Positions 17,351 to 27,399 are shown, counted from the stretch's first letter. The stretch: 64,000 nt of DNA from Candidatus Scotarchaeum otlingeri (GCA_002011075.2 MTMA02000006.1:917261-981260), one strand, 5' to 3'. A program made the numbers and translations. Notes: generated by a model from the sequence alone, not told the origin.

Positions 17351-19292
17351 AAATTTGTGTTGAAGGAATACTAACTAAATTGTTATTATATGAAATAGAG
17401 TATTTGGGCACTTTCAATACATATACATTATTATTCCTATATATGATAGAATATCCCATATCTATCAATTCATCTAATATGTATATTTTATCCTCAATAT
17501 AGTGCAGTTTTTTCCATAATACGATATAACTTACACTATTGTCATGAATATATTTGTTCATTACGGAGACATTTTCAAAGAGGAAATCACCAATAAAATC
17601 GATATTTAAATTAAATATCATACTAAAATATCTATATTCTTTAAGACCCACACTAATTATGCTCGAATTTTGAGGAAGATTATTATTAATCCATTCCATA
17701 GAGTCTAATACATCTAGTTGTTTATGTCGATACATACTGATATCCTTTATATTGTTTATAACTACATGTGTAGTCAGTGGAATAGTTAAAATTAAAACAA
17801 TAAATACAGTTATTAAAATCTTATTGATTATAGATATATATCTATATTTTGACATTAGTGTGGAAGAGATAAATTTCATTAATTTATTATATACATGTAT
17901 GATTAATAGGCTATATACAATTGAAGCAGGCAACATCAGCTCAAATGTGAATCTTATTGTTTCTCCCATGATTGAAAGAAATAAAATCCACATACTCCAT
18001 ATTAATAAAAGCATAATATTTATACTGAACTGATATCTTCTTATTATAGATAATAGGGCATATAGATATGATATTAATATGGCGTATACATGTATACCCG
18101 TCAATACAGATAGATAACCGATTAACATAAGCCATGGAAAATATAGTTGTATATAGTGAGAGAGAATAGTTGAAGAGTATATTATAAATGGCCCTCCTTT
18201 TAAGAAACTACTAACATTTAACATATTCATGATTAACCTTTTATCCAACATTGATATCATAATTATAACTAACCATAACATCAATGGAAAAATGATATTT
18301 TTCTTATCTTTATCTATTAGATATAAAATCAATAAATATATAGGTAAGATAGTCAATATAATGAATACTGAAAAATGTAACCATAAACCTGTGATACCAA
18401 GAGATATAGCTATAAGTATATATCCTATTGATTGGGATGTATTAAGTTTTGAATCCTTATACAATAGCCACCAGTATATGATAAAGATCGAGGCTAGGTT
18501 ACCAACTATATTTGCATACGTGCCGCTGTTTGAAAAATGAATAAAAGGTATTGGAAATGCTATGTTAAAGATAAAAGTGGATAAGAGCGCTATTTCTTCA
18601 TTAAACATTCTTCTCACCATTATATACATTAAGAATAGAGAGAGAATAACAAAATAACCTGCCAGAAATCTAATCGAAAATAGAAAATTGATACGTGTGA
18701 TTTCTAATACTATTAGTGATATCATATGCAAACCTAAAGGATAATTAGCATTCCGTGTCATGTTCGATGGGTTTTGGAACAATTGTTTCACGAAATTGGC
18801 ATGCACAACTGGATCTTTGCTGAAGGTAGCATGAAATATTGGATATTTGTATAAATGCAATATCATTATTACTAGCAATGTAAAAAATGGAAATATTATA
18901 AGATAGTCTTTAGAGGATGTTTTTGTGAGTTTAGGTAGACCTCTTATAGCTATAGATAATAATCCGATGATTAGAGTAAATATTATTATAGTGATAATAT
19001 AGATATTTTTTTCGATTCCTAAATAAGCTAAAAGTGATGGAAGTACGGAATTTATAATGAGGCTCAAAAACAAAGATGCAGATATAAGTTCAATTATATC
19101 CATATGCTCATCTAATCTAAATAACAATAGCATAAATAAGCCGGGCAGTGTAAATAATAATGAGATTACAAATAGGGATATCATTAAAAGATTATTTCCT
19201 AAATAAGGATATAAAAATTCATTTACCAGAATATAGAAATGAAATGGAGATGAAATTATGTTATAATTCAGAAAATTAACTAAATTATTCAT
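17349..19292 (-). CDS. GT-C-like polytopic membrane protein
   Basis: 647 residues with about 12-14 transmembrane helices in the N-terminal 500 residues and a soluble C-terminal domain (about 525-630: VLDSMEWINNNLPQNSSIIS, SVSYIVLWKKLHY). This layout is that of GT-C membrane glycosyltransferases and related DUF6541-type proteins. A DPVVHANFVKQLF loop after an early helix could be the acidic catalytic loop. The gene is noticeably more AT-rich than its neighbours and is full of isoleucine and asparagine. Sitting between the pilin and pilus-assembly genes, it may glycosylate pilins. That is inference. Confidence 0.65.
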   Translation of the reverse strand: MNNLVNFLNYNIISSPFHFYILVNEFLYPYLGNNLLMISLFVISLLFTLPGLFMLLLFRLDEHMDIIELISASLFLSLIINSVLPSLLAYLGIEKNIYIITIIIFTLIIGLLSIAIRGLPKLTKTSSKDYLIIFPFFTLLVIMILHLYKYPIFHATFSKDPVVHANFVKQLFQNPSNMTRNANYPLGLHMISLIVLEITRINFLFSIRFLAGYFVILSLFLMYIMVRRMFNEEIALLSTFIFNIAFPIPFIHFSNSGTYANIVGNLASIFIIYWWLLYKDSKLNTSQSIGYILIAISLGITGLWLHFSVFIILTILPIYLLILYLIDKDKKNIIFPLMLWLVIIMISMLDKRLIMNMLNVSSFLKGGPFIIYSSTILSHYIQLYFPWLMLIGYLSVLTGIHVYAILISYLYALLSIIRRYQFSINIMLLLIWSMWILFLSIMGETIRFTFELMLPASIVYSLLIIHVYNKLMKFISSTLMSKYRYISIINKILITVFIVLILTIPLTTHVVINNIKDISMYRHKQLDVLDSMEWINNNLPQNSSIISVGLKEYRYFSMIFNLNIDFIGDFLFENVSVMNKYIHDNSVSYIVLWKKLHYIEDKIYILDELIDMGYSIIYRNNNVYVLKVPKYSISYNNNLVSIPSTQI

Positions 19293-19513
19293 GCTACATA
19301 AAGAGACGTGCCAAGAGGATATTACTAATAGAGAACAATTCGTAAAAAAATTCTTTGTTAAGTATCAGCAATAATATTTAGATGTTATTCGTAGGAATCG
19401 CTTTTTCTTGAAATTCATACCCTTTATAGCAAATCAGTATTCTTATATTTGGAAGGATAATTATAATAGTCACACTTTATTAATATTATTTTGTTTTATA
19501 TTTTTTATATCTG

Positions 19514-19681
19514 ATGGTTATGAGGTTCGGGGCCGCCCTACGGATACTTCTTTCTATCGGCTTGTTAGCCTTCGTCAACGGCGTACTATCACAAATAACC
19601 AATGAACCGACTTTTTTAATAGCTATGCCTATAACATTTATGATATTAGCATTTATATTATCCAGATTGCTTCATAGTTAG
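19514..19681 (+). CDS. Small membrane protein (55 residues)
   Basis: An ATG at 19514 opens a 55-codon frame ending at TAG 19679-19681. Two hydrophobic helices (about 7-24 and 33-50) flank a polar turn with QITNEPT, preceded by positively charged MVMRF and closed by SRLLHS. Base composition rises sharply in GC exactly where the frame begins, compared with the T-rich DNA just upstream. There is no Shine-Dalgarno, so the message may be leaderless. It converges on the platform protein gene that ends 3 bases away. A second ATG at 19520 could also serve. Confidence 0.55.
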   Translation: MVMRFGAALRILLSIGLLAFVNGVLSQITNEPTFLIAMPITFMILAFILSRLLHS

Positions 19682-19684
19682 CTT

Positions 19685-20545
19685 CTACCTAAATATAAAT
19701 ACATAATATGTAAGTACTGTGGCTATTAATAGTATAGCGACATGTTTTAACCCTGCGAATACCGATCCCTCCCCCATCTTTCCAGATACTAACCCGCTTA
19801 TAACAGCTTCTATAAGGCTAATATGATAGAATAGTATCCTTAATTGTTCTTCCTCTATCGCGAGTTGGAAGAGTCCAGCTCCCCCTAATTCTACTGCACT
19901 CCTCTGGATCTCTATAATCGGTGCGAAGAAACTCAAGAGAAGAATTATTTGTATAGAGAGGAAGACGAAGAATGCTATATATCCATAGGAGATATAGGGC
20001 CTCATTATCGCTTGCCTTTCACGTATCGTAAGTTGGATTCCACTCAAGTGTCTCTGAAGAGTCATTAACATCTCCTCTACATCTCCCCCTGCTTCTGCTG
20101 CCTCTGCAATTAATGAGAGGGCTCTTCTACTTGTTGGAGTCGCTATCTCCTCCATCAAATCTTTCAAGGTATCTTTTATCGGGTATCCCCAAGAGGCTTT
20201 TGTTATCGCTGTCTTGATTTCCTCCGTTAAGGGGCCCATATCGTATTTGGTTGACATGGCTAGCGCTTCATATATTGACATTCCTATTCTTCCTGATTCC
20301 GCTATATGCCTAAGTAATTTAGGTATATTTCTGTCAATAGCACGTCTCCATATTATCCTAAATAGATGCGCGATTCCTGGGGGAAATATCGCTATAAATA
20401 GACCCATTATTATTTGTAGATCTAATGGTAACGGACTCTTCAGCCCAAAATAGTTTAATATAAATGGGGATAAAGCAAATATTATTCCCGCCGTTACTGA
20501 TACTGCAATTACTTTATATAGGGTTTTCCTAGTTACTTTCGGCAT
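19685..20545 (-). CDS. Pilus platform protein, T2SSF domain (TadC/second half of ArlJ-like)
   Basis: 286 residues with helices at about 10-32, 40-62, 193-212 and 260-284 around a cytoplasmic helical bundle (about 75-180) that matches the T2SSF fold (NIPKLLRHIAESGRIGMSIYEAL; AEAAEAGGDVEEML). It is encoded directly after the first platform protein, 2 bases apart. In most archaeal pili these two halves form one polypeptide of about 500-600 residues. It should form the inner-membrane base of the pilus with the ATPase encoded upstream in the operon. Confidence 0.85.
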   Translation of the reverse strand: MPKVTRKTLYKVIAVSVTAGIIFALSPFILNYFGLKSPLPLDLQIIMGLFIAIFPPGIAHLFRIIWRRAIDRNIPKLLRHIAESGRIGMSIYEALAMSTKYDMGPLTEEIKTAITKASWGYPIKDTLKDLMEEIATPTSRRALSLIAEAAEAGGDVEEMLMTLQRHLSGIQLTIRERQAIMRPYISYGYIAFFVFLSIQIILLLSFFAPIIEIQRSAVELGGAGLFQLAIEEEQLRILFYHISLIEAVISGLVSGKMGEGSVFAGLKHVAILLIATVLTYYVFIFR

Positions 20546-20547
20546 TC

Positions 20548-21453
20548 CTAGTCACCCCGAGGCATAACTTGATCTAATATAACTAAAAAGACTATTCCCA
20601 GCATAGGTACCATGAGATATGTAATTAGAAACATTAGGTCAGGTATACTGAACCCCATAAGTTGACCCCCAACCAGCGACATAATTGAAAACATTATTAT
20701 TAATAGAAGAGGGAATACAACCATCATTATAACAAAGACTTCAGCCATGGTAGCTAGGGTTTCAGAGAATTCTTTTGCTTGAATTGCTTTGGTTCCAAGT
20801 ATAGATCGACCATAAGATATGAGGAATTCCTGGAGATTCCCGCCACTACTAATTAGGATCTCCATCTCAGATATAAAATCTTCCAATATCTTTGTGGGAG
20901 CTCTCTCTTTTGCGTTTCGCAGAGCTGTAACAAGATCCATGCCTAGGAAATCTATATCTCTAACTATGTCGCTCATGAACTCGGCGACTGAGTCATCGGG
21001 TATAGATGCAACGGATCTAATTATACGCTCCGGCGTGGCCCCTGCTGTAGCCAGTACATTCATATGGGCAATTGCATAAGGTAAGTCGTCATCGATCCTT
21101 GCTCCATATAAATTGGCTTTTATAGAGGGATATGAATATGTAATCGCGAATGCAATGGCAGATAATAATACGGATAAAGGTATTGCGACTACAATTGAAA
21201 ATAGAAGGGGATATCCATAGAAGAAGTAAAATAATATGCTTGTCGATATTGCGGATATCATTAGTGTAAGTAATGAAACTAGGAGTATAAAGCTTACATA
21301 GGCATCAAGCGAGACCTTCAAACGCGACTTCAATAGACTGATCCTGAGATCCTTAAAATACTTTATGACTCTATTTGCAAGTCCCCCCAGAAGTCGGTGG
21401 CTTGCACTCCATATATCCAGTTTATAGGGTAGCTCCCTATCAACCTCCATCAC
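20548..21453 (-). CDS. Pilus platform protein, T2SSF domain (TadB/first half of ArlJ-like)
   Basis: 301 residues with helices near 50-75, 78-105, 230-255 and 270-292 and a T2SSF helical core (DDLPYAIAHMNVLATAGATPERIIRSV; SGGNLQEFL). It overlaps the ATPase gene by 4 bases and is followed after 2 bases by the second platform gene, so all three are one operon on the minus strand. It is the partner of the ATPase in building pili from the pilins at 14.4-17.3 kb. Confidence 0.87.
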   Translation of the reverse strand: MMEVDRELPYKLDIWSASHRLLGGLANRVIKYFKDLRISLLKSRLKVSLDAYVSFILLVSLLTLMISAISTSILFYFFYGYPLLFSIVVAIPLSVLLSAIAFAITYSYPSIKANLYGARIDDDLPYAIAHMNVLATAGATPERIIRSVASIPDDSVAEFMSDIVRDIDFLGMDLVTALRNAKERAPTKILEDFISEMEILISSGGNLQEFLISYGRSILGTKAIQAKEFSETLATMAEVFVIMMVVFPLLLIIMFSIMSLVGGQLMGFSIPDLMFLITYLMVPMLGIVFLVILDQVMPRGD

Positions 21454-23246
21454 GCCTCACTTCCACGGCCCATAGCCATCAACTCAAATATAGCTATGTC
21501 ATAAACCTCATCTGGATTCATGTAATACCTCCTTATAATGTCGACGAACTCGGTGAAGGACCTCATATCCTTTACTAGCATCCATTTTAGTATGGTTCTT
21601 CTTCTCTTGATATCATTCCACGCCTGCTCTGTCGGAATACCTTTCACCTTACATATGTTCTCTATACATATACTTTTTCCACCATAAATGTATCTATCCC
21701 CGGGCAAGTCATATGTATAGACATTATTGATACGTAATTCACCTGTCTGCCTATCAAGCATAGGCTCAGATATATTTGTAACTTTTCTTACTATTCTATC
21801 TCCTATCTTCATTCTCGATATAAGTACAATTGAATCTAAGGTTGGGATGAGGGCCTTAGGTATATTCATGGGTTCTGAGGTCAATCTATTGATCACTGCC
21901 ATCGGATCCTCTGCGTGGATAGATCCTAAGCCACCGTGCCCCGTAGCCATAGCTTGGAACATGGTATACGCCTCTTCACCCCTAACCTCTCCTACAATGA
22001 TTATATCTGGTCGCTGTCTCAGAGCAGCTTTTAGAAGTTCAAACATCCTTATCTCTGCTTCTCCACGACGTATACCGAATCCTGTCCTCTCCACCATCGG
22101 GTTCCAATTTTCATGGTATAACTGAAGCTCAGCAGTGTCTTCGATAGAAACTATCTTTTTCTCTGGCCTAATGAATAGCGATAGTGCGTTCAATAGTGTA
22201 GTTTTACCGCTGGCTGTACCGCCTGCAACCAATACACTGGCGTTATTCTCTATTATATACCAGAGATATGCTGCGATATCTTCATCTAATGTATGAAGTT
22301 TTATTAGGTCAATTATGGTGTAGGGCTCTGCTCTAAACTTTCTTATTGAGAATGTGCTTCCTTTACGTGAGACCTCTTTACGGTATGTAATGTGGATACG
22401 GGCACCATCAGGGAGAGTCGCGTCCACGATTGGCGTACTTATACTTACATGTCTACCAGATATATATGCGAGGCGGGTGACAAAGTTATCCAGTTCTTCC
22501 TCATTGAATACTATGTTTGTAGGAATTGACTCATAGAACCTGTGCCATACGTAGACAGGCATATTTGGCCCATTACAACTTATATCCTCTACATTTTCAT
22601 CCTTCATCAACACATCAATCTTTCCATATTCTAGATGATCTCTAACTATATAATAGACTATTTTTTCCAGCCCTTCTTTAGATACCTTTATTCCATACTT
22701 TATGATCGTATTATTTATGTTAGATATAAGGTATTTTTTAGCTTCTTCTAAATCTGGGAATTCAGACCTATCTATCTCGAGTTCTTCATATAAATATTTC
22801 TCTATCTCTTCCTTAACCCTCTGTTCTTCTTCATTCAACTCAGGCTCCAAAACTCTATATTCATAAGCCTCCTCCTTCTTAACAATGCCAACATATACAA
22901 AGGGGTATCTTATTTCATATATCTCGATAAATGGATAAGGCTCCTCCCTCTCCTCCACTACAACCGGTGTAACTTCCTCTTCTTCTACCGGCTTTACGGG
23001 TACATGTATATATAGAGCTATTAGATAAAGTATAGTCGCTACCGAGGAGTATAATATGAATAAAGGAAATAGGCTCGAGGATGTGAGTACATAAGGACCG
23101 ATATGTATCTCCTGAATCCTATATAGTGTGAAGAGGAAGAGTATCAAAAGTAGGATCATAAAACCACTTAGGAATAAGACCGAGTAAATTTGCCACATAT
23201 ACTTTCTAAATATACTTTTTACCTTGCTATCACTAGCTTTAGACAT
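21450..23246 (-). CDS. Pilus assembly ATPase, GspE/ArlI/TadA family, with N-terminal membrane segments
   Basis: 598 residues from the ATG at 23246; a TTG four codons earlier is possible but has no support. The C-terminal two thirds is a secretion ATPase: Walker A GGTASGKT (about 342-349), the Walker B/Asp-box region RPDIIIVGEVRGEEA and the His box (GLGSIHAED). Before it lie two hydrophobic segments (about 20-42 and 56-80) and an acidic linker, which is unusual because these ATPases are normally peripheral cytoplasmic hexamers. It powers pilin extraction with the two platform proteins encoded next. Confidence 0.9.
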   Translation of the reverse strand: MSKASDSKVKSIFRKYMWQIYSVLFLSGFMILLLILFLFTLYRIQEIHIGPYVLTSSSLFPLFILYSSVATILYLIALYIHVPVKPVEEEEVTPVVVEEREEPYPFIEIYEIRYPFVYVGIVKKEEAYEYRVLEPELNEEEQRVKEEIEKYLYEELEIDRSEFPDLEEAKKYLISNINNTIIKYGIKVSKEGLEKIVYYIVRDHLEYGKIDVLMKDENVEDISCNGPNMPVYVWHRFYESIPTNIVFNEEELDNFVTRLAYISGRHVSISTPIVDATLPDGARIHITYRKEVSRKGSTFSIRKFRAEPYTIIDLIKLHTLDEDIAAYLWYIIENNASVLVAGGTASGKTTLLNALSLFIRPEKKIVSIEDTAELQLYHENWNPMVERTGFGIRRGEAEIRMFELLKAALRQRPDIIIVGEVRGEEAYTMFQAMATGHGGLGSIHAEDPMAVINRLTSEPMNIPKALIPTLDSIVLISRMKIGDRIVRKVTNISEPMLDRQTGELRINNVYTYDLPGDRYIYGGKSICIENICKVKGIPTEQAWNDIKRRRTILKWMLVKDMRSFTEFVDIIRRYYMNPDEVYDIAIFELMAMGRGSEA

Positions 23247-23445
23247 ATTGACGCACAACCAACTATACTATATCAATAATAAAGATAAATTTTAAATAAA
23301 AATCTATTCTTACCCTAATCAACAGCACATTTAAAATTGTATCTTTTATAGATAAAAGCTTTCCGAACCGGTGAAATAACGGATATACATTAATTATTTA
23401 TGAACTCTCTCTATCAAATATTATTTTCATGGAGGTAGCTATAGA

Positions 23446-25947
23446 TTGAAGATGCCTATTCCTTATCAAAAACAGGGGAAAGGCTTTGTATTTCCAGAGT
23501 ATGAACCGAGGTATCCAAGGGACCCCGAGTATAAGCTTCATCACTATATATTGGAATTAAAGATATATCCCAAAGAGAAGAGTGTTGAAGGTAAAGCTAT
23601 ACTCAAAATATCCAAGAATAATATTACCAGGGATGCCATCGAGATAGATGCCTCAGAGATGGAGATAAACAGAGTCGAGTTCGATGGAGAGGAAGTCGAT
23701 TATCATTACGACGGAGAGAAATTAACTGTATATGTAGGAGAGAAATTGGCTAGTGATCCTAGAGACCTTATTGTCGAGTACAAGGTTATTAAGCCGAGGT
23801 TTGGATTATACTTTGTCGCGTCTAAAGACGGATCTATGGATTCCCTACAGGTATGGTCTCAAGGCGAGACTGAGTGGAACAGATACTGGATGCCTATATA
23901 CGATTATCCCAATAATAAGGCGAGTAGCGAAGTCATTATATGGGTACCTAAGGAGCTGACTGCAATCTCTAATGGCGTTTTACATGAATATAGCGTGGAA
24001 GGAGAGTGGGGTGTTTATCATTGGGTATTTAATAGGCCGCACTCTACCTATTTAATAGCCATAGCAGTGGGTAAGTTTGATGTTGAGGAGGAAGAAGCCG
24101 AGGGTGTAGTTTTATATTACTATGTACCACATGGAATGAGGGGGTATATTAAAAGGTCTTTCCAGAGAACCCCGGACATGATTAAATTCTTTAATGAATA
24201 TCTTGGCGTCAAATATCCATACGAAAACTATAAGCAGGTTTGTGTATACGACTTCGTTGTAGGTGGTATGGAGAATACTTCATTGACAATATTGACTAAG
24301 GATACACTTCATGACGAACATGCTCATATGGACTTTGAAAGTGAAGGGTTAGTTGCGCATGAATTAGCTCATCAGTGGTTTGGCGACCTCATCACTTGTA
24401 AGGATTGGAGTCATATATGGCTAAATGAGTCTTTTGCAACATATTTGGAGGCACTTTATAGAAGGCATTGGAAAGGCTACGATGAATTCATATACAGACT
24501 AATTCAGGACTTAGATGTATATCTCTCCGAGTATAAGAGGAATTATGGTAGGCCATTAGTATATAATCTATATAAGCATTCAGAAGAAATGTTCGATGCC
24601 CACAGTTATCCTAAGGGAGCCCTGATACTACATACATTAGCCAATATATTAGGGGAGGATACATTTAGGAGAGGACTAAAGGAATTTTTGACTCGATATG
24701 CATTTAAGAATGTTGAGACCGAGGACCTCAAAAAAGTACTTAGTGAAGTATCTGGCTTAAACCTTGAGTGGTTCTTTAACCAGTATATCTATAATGCTGG
24801 CCACCCAGTTATAAAGGCGCGGTATAAATGGGATAATAAAAACAAATTGATTCATATTAGTTTGGAGCAGGTACAGGATGATAATTCTCCGGATGTATAT
24901 CGATTACCTATTGAAGTCGCAGTTTTCTATGATGACAAGGAAGAAAGACACAGTGTTTTGTTAGAAGAGAAGAAACAAAATATATATTTGTCCAGCAAGA
25001 AAAAGCCGAGCTATATACTTATAGATCCTGAATTCAAGGTTTTCTCAGTAATAAATGCTGATTATAGCCTTGAGGATAAAATAAAGATTTTGAGTCAATC
25101 ACGTTATGTTTACTGGAGAATTCTGATGGCAAGAGCATTAGCTGAAGAAAAAAGCATTAAGGCTATAAATGCCCTAGCAAAATCAGTTGAGGAAGATAGA
25201 TTCTGGGCAGTATCTTACGAATCAGCGATATCCTTGGGCAAAGTAGGAGGTGAAGATGCAAAGTCAGCTCTTCTGAGACTAATAGAGAAAGTTGAGAATC
25301 CGAGAGTAAGAAGAGGAATAGTCAAAGCTTTAGGTAATTTTAGAGATGAGGATGCGGCTAAGGCGCTTCTAAAGGTATTATCTAACGGGAAAGAAAGCTA
25401 TTTTGTCAGAAGTGATGCCGCAGCAAGTTTGGGTAAAACAAAAGTAGAGTGGGGATTTGAAAAGCTGAAGGAATATTTAGATACCCCATCGCATATGGAA
25501 GTAATTACAAGGGGCTGTTTAATGGGTATGGCAGAATATAGAGATGAAAGAGCAAAGAAAATTATTATGGAATATACAGATAAAAGTAAGAATAGATGGG
25601 TTAGAATGGTTGCCACCCAGCTACTTGGCAAATTCTCCGGCGACAAAGATATTCTAGATAAATTAAATGAGTTGGCTAGAGATGATGATCACCGAATTCA
25701 ATCCGCTGTAGCCAATGCCTGTAGAGAGTTGATGGACCTTAGAGCCATACCTATACTTGAATATATAGTTAGACATCCAAAGATGGGCTGGGCCTATAAG
25801 AATGCGAGGATTACGATAGAGAAGATTAGAGAACATGCTGAAAAGGGTGTTGAATATAGAAAGTTGAGGGAAGAGCTGGAGAAGATACGTGAAGAGAACA
25901 GGAAGCTTATAGAACGTATAGAGAGGTTCGAATTTTCAAAGAGTTAG
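23446..25947 (+). CDS. M1 family zinc aminopeptidase with C-terminal HEAT repeats
   Basis: 833 residues. The M1 catalytic core shows the exopeptidase motif GGMEN (273-277), zinc ligands H305-E-x-x-H309 and E328 in NESFATY. The N-terminal beta domain (about 25-215) is normal. From about 560 to 790 the chain becomes a row of HEAT-like helix pairs (for example IKALGNFRDEDAAKALL), and the end is a short coiled coil. It trims N-terminal residues from peptides, probably after proteasomal degradation, as tricorn-interacting factors do. A GGAGGT Shine-Dalgarno is 9 bases before the TTG at 23446, so TTG is preferred over the ATG at 23452. Confidence 0.93.
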   Translation: MKMPIPYQKQGKGFVFPEYEPRYPRDPEYKLHHYILELKIYPKEKSVEGKAILKISKNNITRDAIEIDASEMEINRVEFDGEEVDYHYDGEKLTVYVGEKLASDPRDLIVEYKVIKPRFGLYFVASKDGSMDSLQVWSQGETEWNRYWMPIYDYPNNKASSEVIIWVPKELTAISNGVLHEYSVEGEWGVYHWVFNRPHSTYLIAIAVGKFDVEEEEAEGVVLYYYVPHGMRGYIKRSFQRTPDMIKFFNEYLGVKYPYENYKQVCVYDFVVGGMENTSLTILTKDTLHDEHAHMDFESEGLVAHELAHQWFGDLITCKDWSHIWLNESFATYLEALYRRHWKGYDEFIYRLIQDLDVYLSEYKRNYGRPLVYNLYKHSEEMFDAHSYPKGALILHTLANILGEDTFRRGLKEFLTRYAFKNVETEDLKKVLSEVSGLNLEWFFNQYIYNAGHPVIKARYKWDNKNKLIHISLEQVQDDNSPDVYRLPIEVAVFYDDKEERHSVLLEEKKQNIYLSSKKKPSYILIDPEFKVFSVINADYSLEDKIKILSQSRYVYWRILMARALAEEKSIKAINALAKSVEEDRFWAVSYESAISLGKVGGEDAKSALLRLIEKVENPRVRRGIVKALGNFRDEDAAKALLKVLSNGKESYFVRSDAAASLGKTKVEWGFEKLKEYLDTPSHMEVITRGCLMGMAEYRDERAKKIIMEYTDKSKNRWVRMVATQLLGKFSGDKDILDKLNELARDDDHRIQSAVANACRELMDLRAIPILEYIVRHPKMGWAYKNARITIEKIREHAEKGVEYRKLREELEKIREENRKLIERIERFEFSKS

Positions 25948-26664
25948 TTAATCCTCAATAATTTTTCTAAAAAACCTATTGGTTCTCTTCAGGCTATTTA
26001 TGGCTTCGCTAAAGGATTCTTTCCCACCCAATTCGTATTCAATAAATACACCTGTATGACCTACCTTGCTACGACGCGTAAGTACTCTGACACGTTCATT
26101 AACTATCTCCTGAGATACATCCAATAATGAGGCTGCTTCGCCCTCTCTGCCGATTATACACCACTCTAAATGCCCTTCGGGTACGGGTTCAATCATCATC
26201 AGCCTCTTATCAACGCCACGGACTCTTCTATTCTCCACAATTCCATTATAATCTAGAATCCCACCGAAACGATAGAAATCAACTGATCGCCCTCTAGGCC
26301 GGGATATAAAGAGGGATACTTGTTCCTTACCCTCTGTATCTAGCCATAGATATGCTTTAGGCGTATAACGAGGGGTCGCCATAACGATAAACCTCCTTGT
26401 AACTTCATAGCCAGCCTCAAATAGAAATGTTTCTATCATTGAAGGATCAACAAAATTGAGAAGGGTAATATCTATATCACTACCCAGACTTACATCTCCC
26501 CTAGCTAAACTTCCATAGACAAAGGGTTTATAGCCTTTTTTGACTAGTTTTTCCATTATCTCTTTTGCCCTACTTCTCTTACTTGACAATATATTCCATC
26601 TATCCTCAGTATATTTTAGACTTCTATAATCCCCTTCCCTACATATACCCCTATGCTTACTCAT
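25948..26664 (-). CDS. Nucleotidyltransferase-domain protein (pol beta superfamily)
   Basis: 238 residues. The motif YGSLARGDVSLGSDIDI is the pol beta-type GS-x10-DxD signature with two metal-binding aspartates. The rest is archaeal-specific, with a basic, arginine-rich middle (SRPRGRSVDFYRF, ENRRVRGVDKRL). The conserved form in archaea is of unknown substrate. It ends one base from the end of the convergent aminopeptidase gene. It may act on an RNA or antibiotic-like small molecule, but nothing here decides this. Confidence 0.82.
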   Translation of the reverse strand: MSKHRGICREGDYRSLKYTEDRWNILSSKRSRAKEIMEKLVKKGYKPFVYGSLARGDVSLGSDIDITLLNFVDPSMIETFLFEAGYEVTRRFIVMATPRYTPKAYLWLDTEGKEQVSLFISRPRGRSVDFYRFGGILDYNGIVENRRVRGVDKRLMMIEPVPEGHLEWCIIGREGEAASLLDVSQEIVNERVRVLTRRSKVGHTGVFIEYELGGKESFSEAINSLKRTNRFFRKIIED

Positions 26665-26720
26665 GACAAATCATTTTCACGGAATATCTATAATTAGAGG
26701 GTAGCATACCATTAATATTT

Positions 26721-27380
26721 TTAGAGACGCTTTAATTTTACATCTATCTCATTATTCAAAACAGCGATACCATAGAACCCCCTTGCTCCGGGACCGGGAT
26801 TAACTATAATACTCCTATCTAGGATATCTTTACCCATCGCTTCGTGAACATGGCCACATATAACCAGAGAAGGATTACATCTAGTTATATAGTCTCTTAG
26901 AGCTATGCTGCCTATATGAGTACCCCTATATATCCTATCTACCTTGGTCTTATAGGGAGGGCTATGCGAGACCAAGATTGAGGGCTCATCAATAGCCTTA
27001 AGTATACGTCTAAAGTCAGCCTCATCGAACTCTAGGGGTGTGCCGAACGGCGTCGTCAGGCTCCCGCCTACACCAGCAAAAGTATAATTATGATACCTCC
27101 ATTGAATTCCATGTAAATTAATAGCCCCGCCTAGATGCCCTATATATGAAGATTCCTCAGGATCACAGTTGCCAGGAACAAATAGCTTATGCACCTTTCT
27201 ATTCTCACCAATTATTGATAAAAGTTCTTCCAGCTCGCTCAAACTACCAAAATCCGTAATATCTCCACATATTATTATGATATCGGGGTTAATCTCATCC
27301 ATCTCGTCATTAAGTCGATGTATAAACCCAATATTACTATGGATATCAGATGCAAATAATATGACCACTTCTCTCGACAT
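26721..27380 (-). CDS. Calcineurin-like metallophosphoesterase
   Basis: 219 residues with all blocks of a dinuclear phosphoesterase: SDIHSN (D12, H14), ICGDITDFG, PGNCDPEES, a VSHSPP loop and CGHVHEAMG. The GNCD variant in place of GNHD is common in the MJ0936/YfcE-like branch. It is cytoplasmic and probably hydrolyses a phosphodiester. It is the last gene of a run on the minus strand after the enolase-like gene and a small membrane protein. Confidence 0.88.
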   Translation of the reverse strand: MSREVVILFASDIHSNIGFIHRLNDEMDEINPDIIIICGDITDFGSLSELEELLSIIGENRKVHKLFVPGNCDPEESSYIGHLGGAINLHGIQWRYHNYTFAGVGGSLTTPFGTPLEFDEADFRRILKAIDEPSILVSHSPPYKTKVDRIYRGTHIGSIALRDYITRCNPSLVICGHVHEAMGKDILDRSIIVNPGPGARGFYGIAVLNNEIDVKLKRL

Positions 27381-27399
27381 ATAATCTACACCATCACTA

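Noticed and set aside
19408-19605. 65-codon TTG-start frame before the pilus platform gene
   Set aside because: Its first half is AT-rich noncoding-like DNA and its second half is an out-of-phase reading of the better 55-residue membrane protein.
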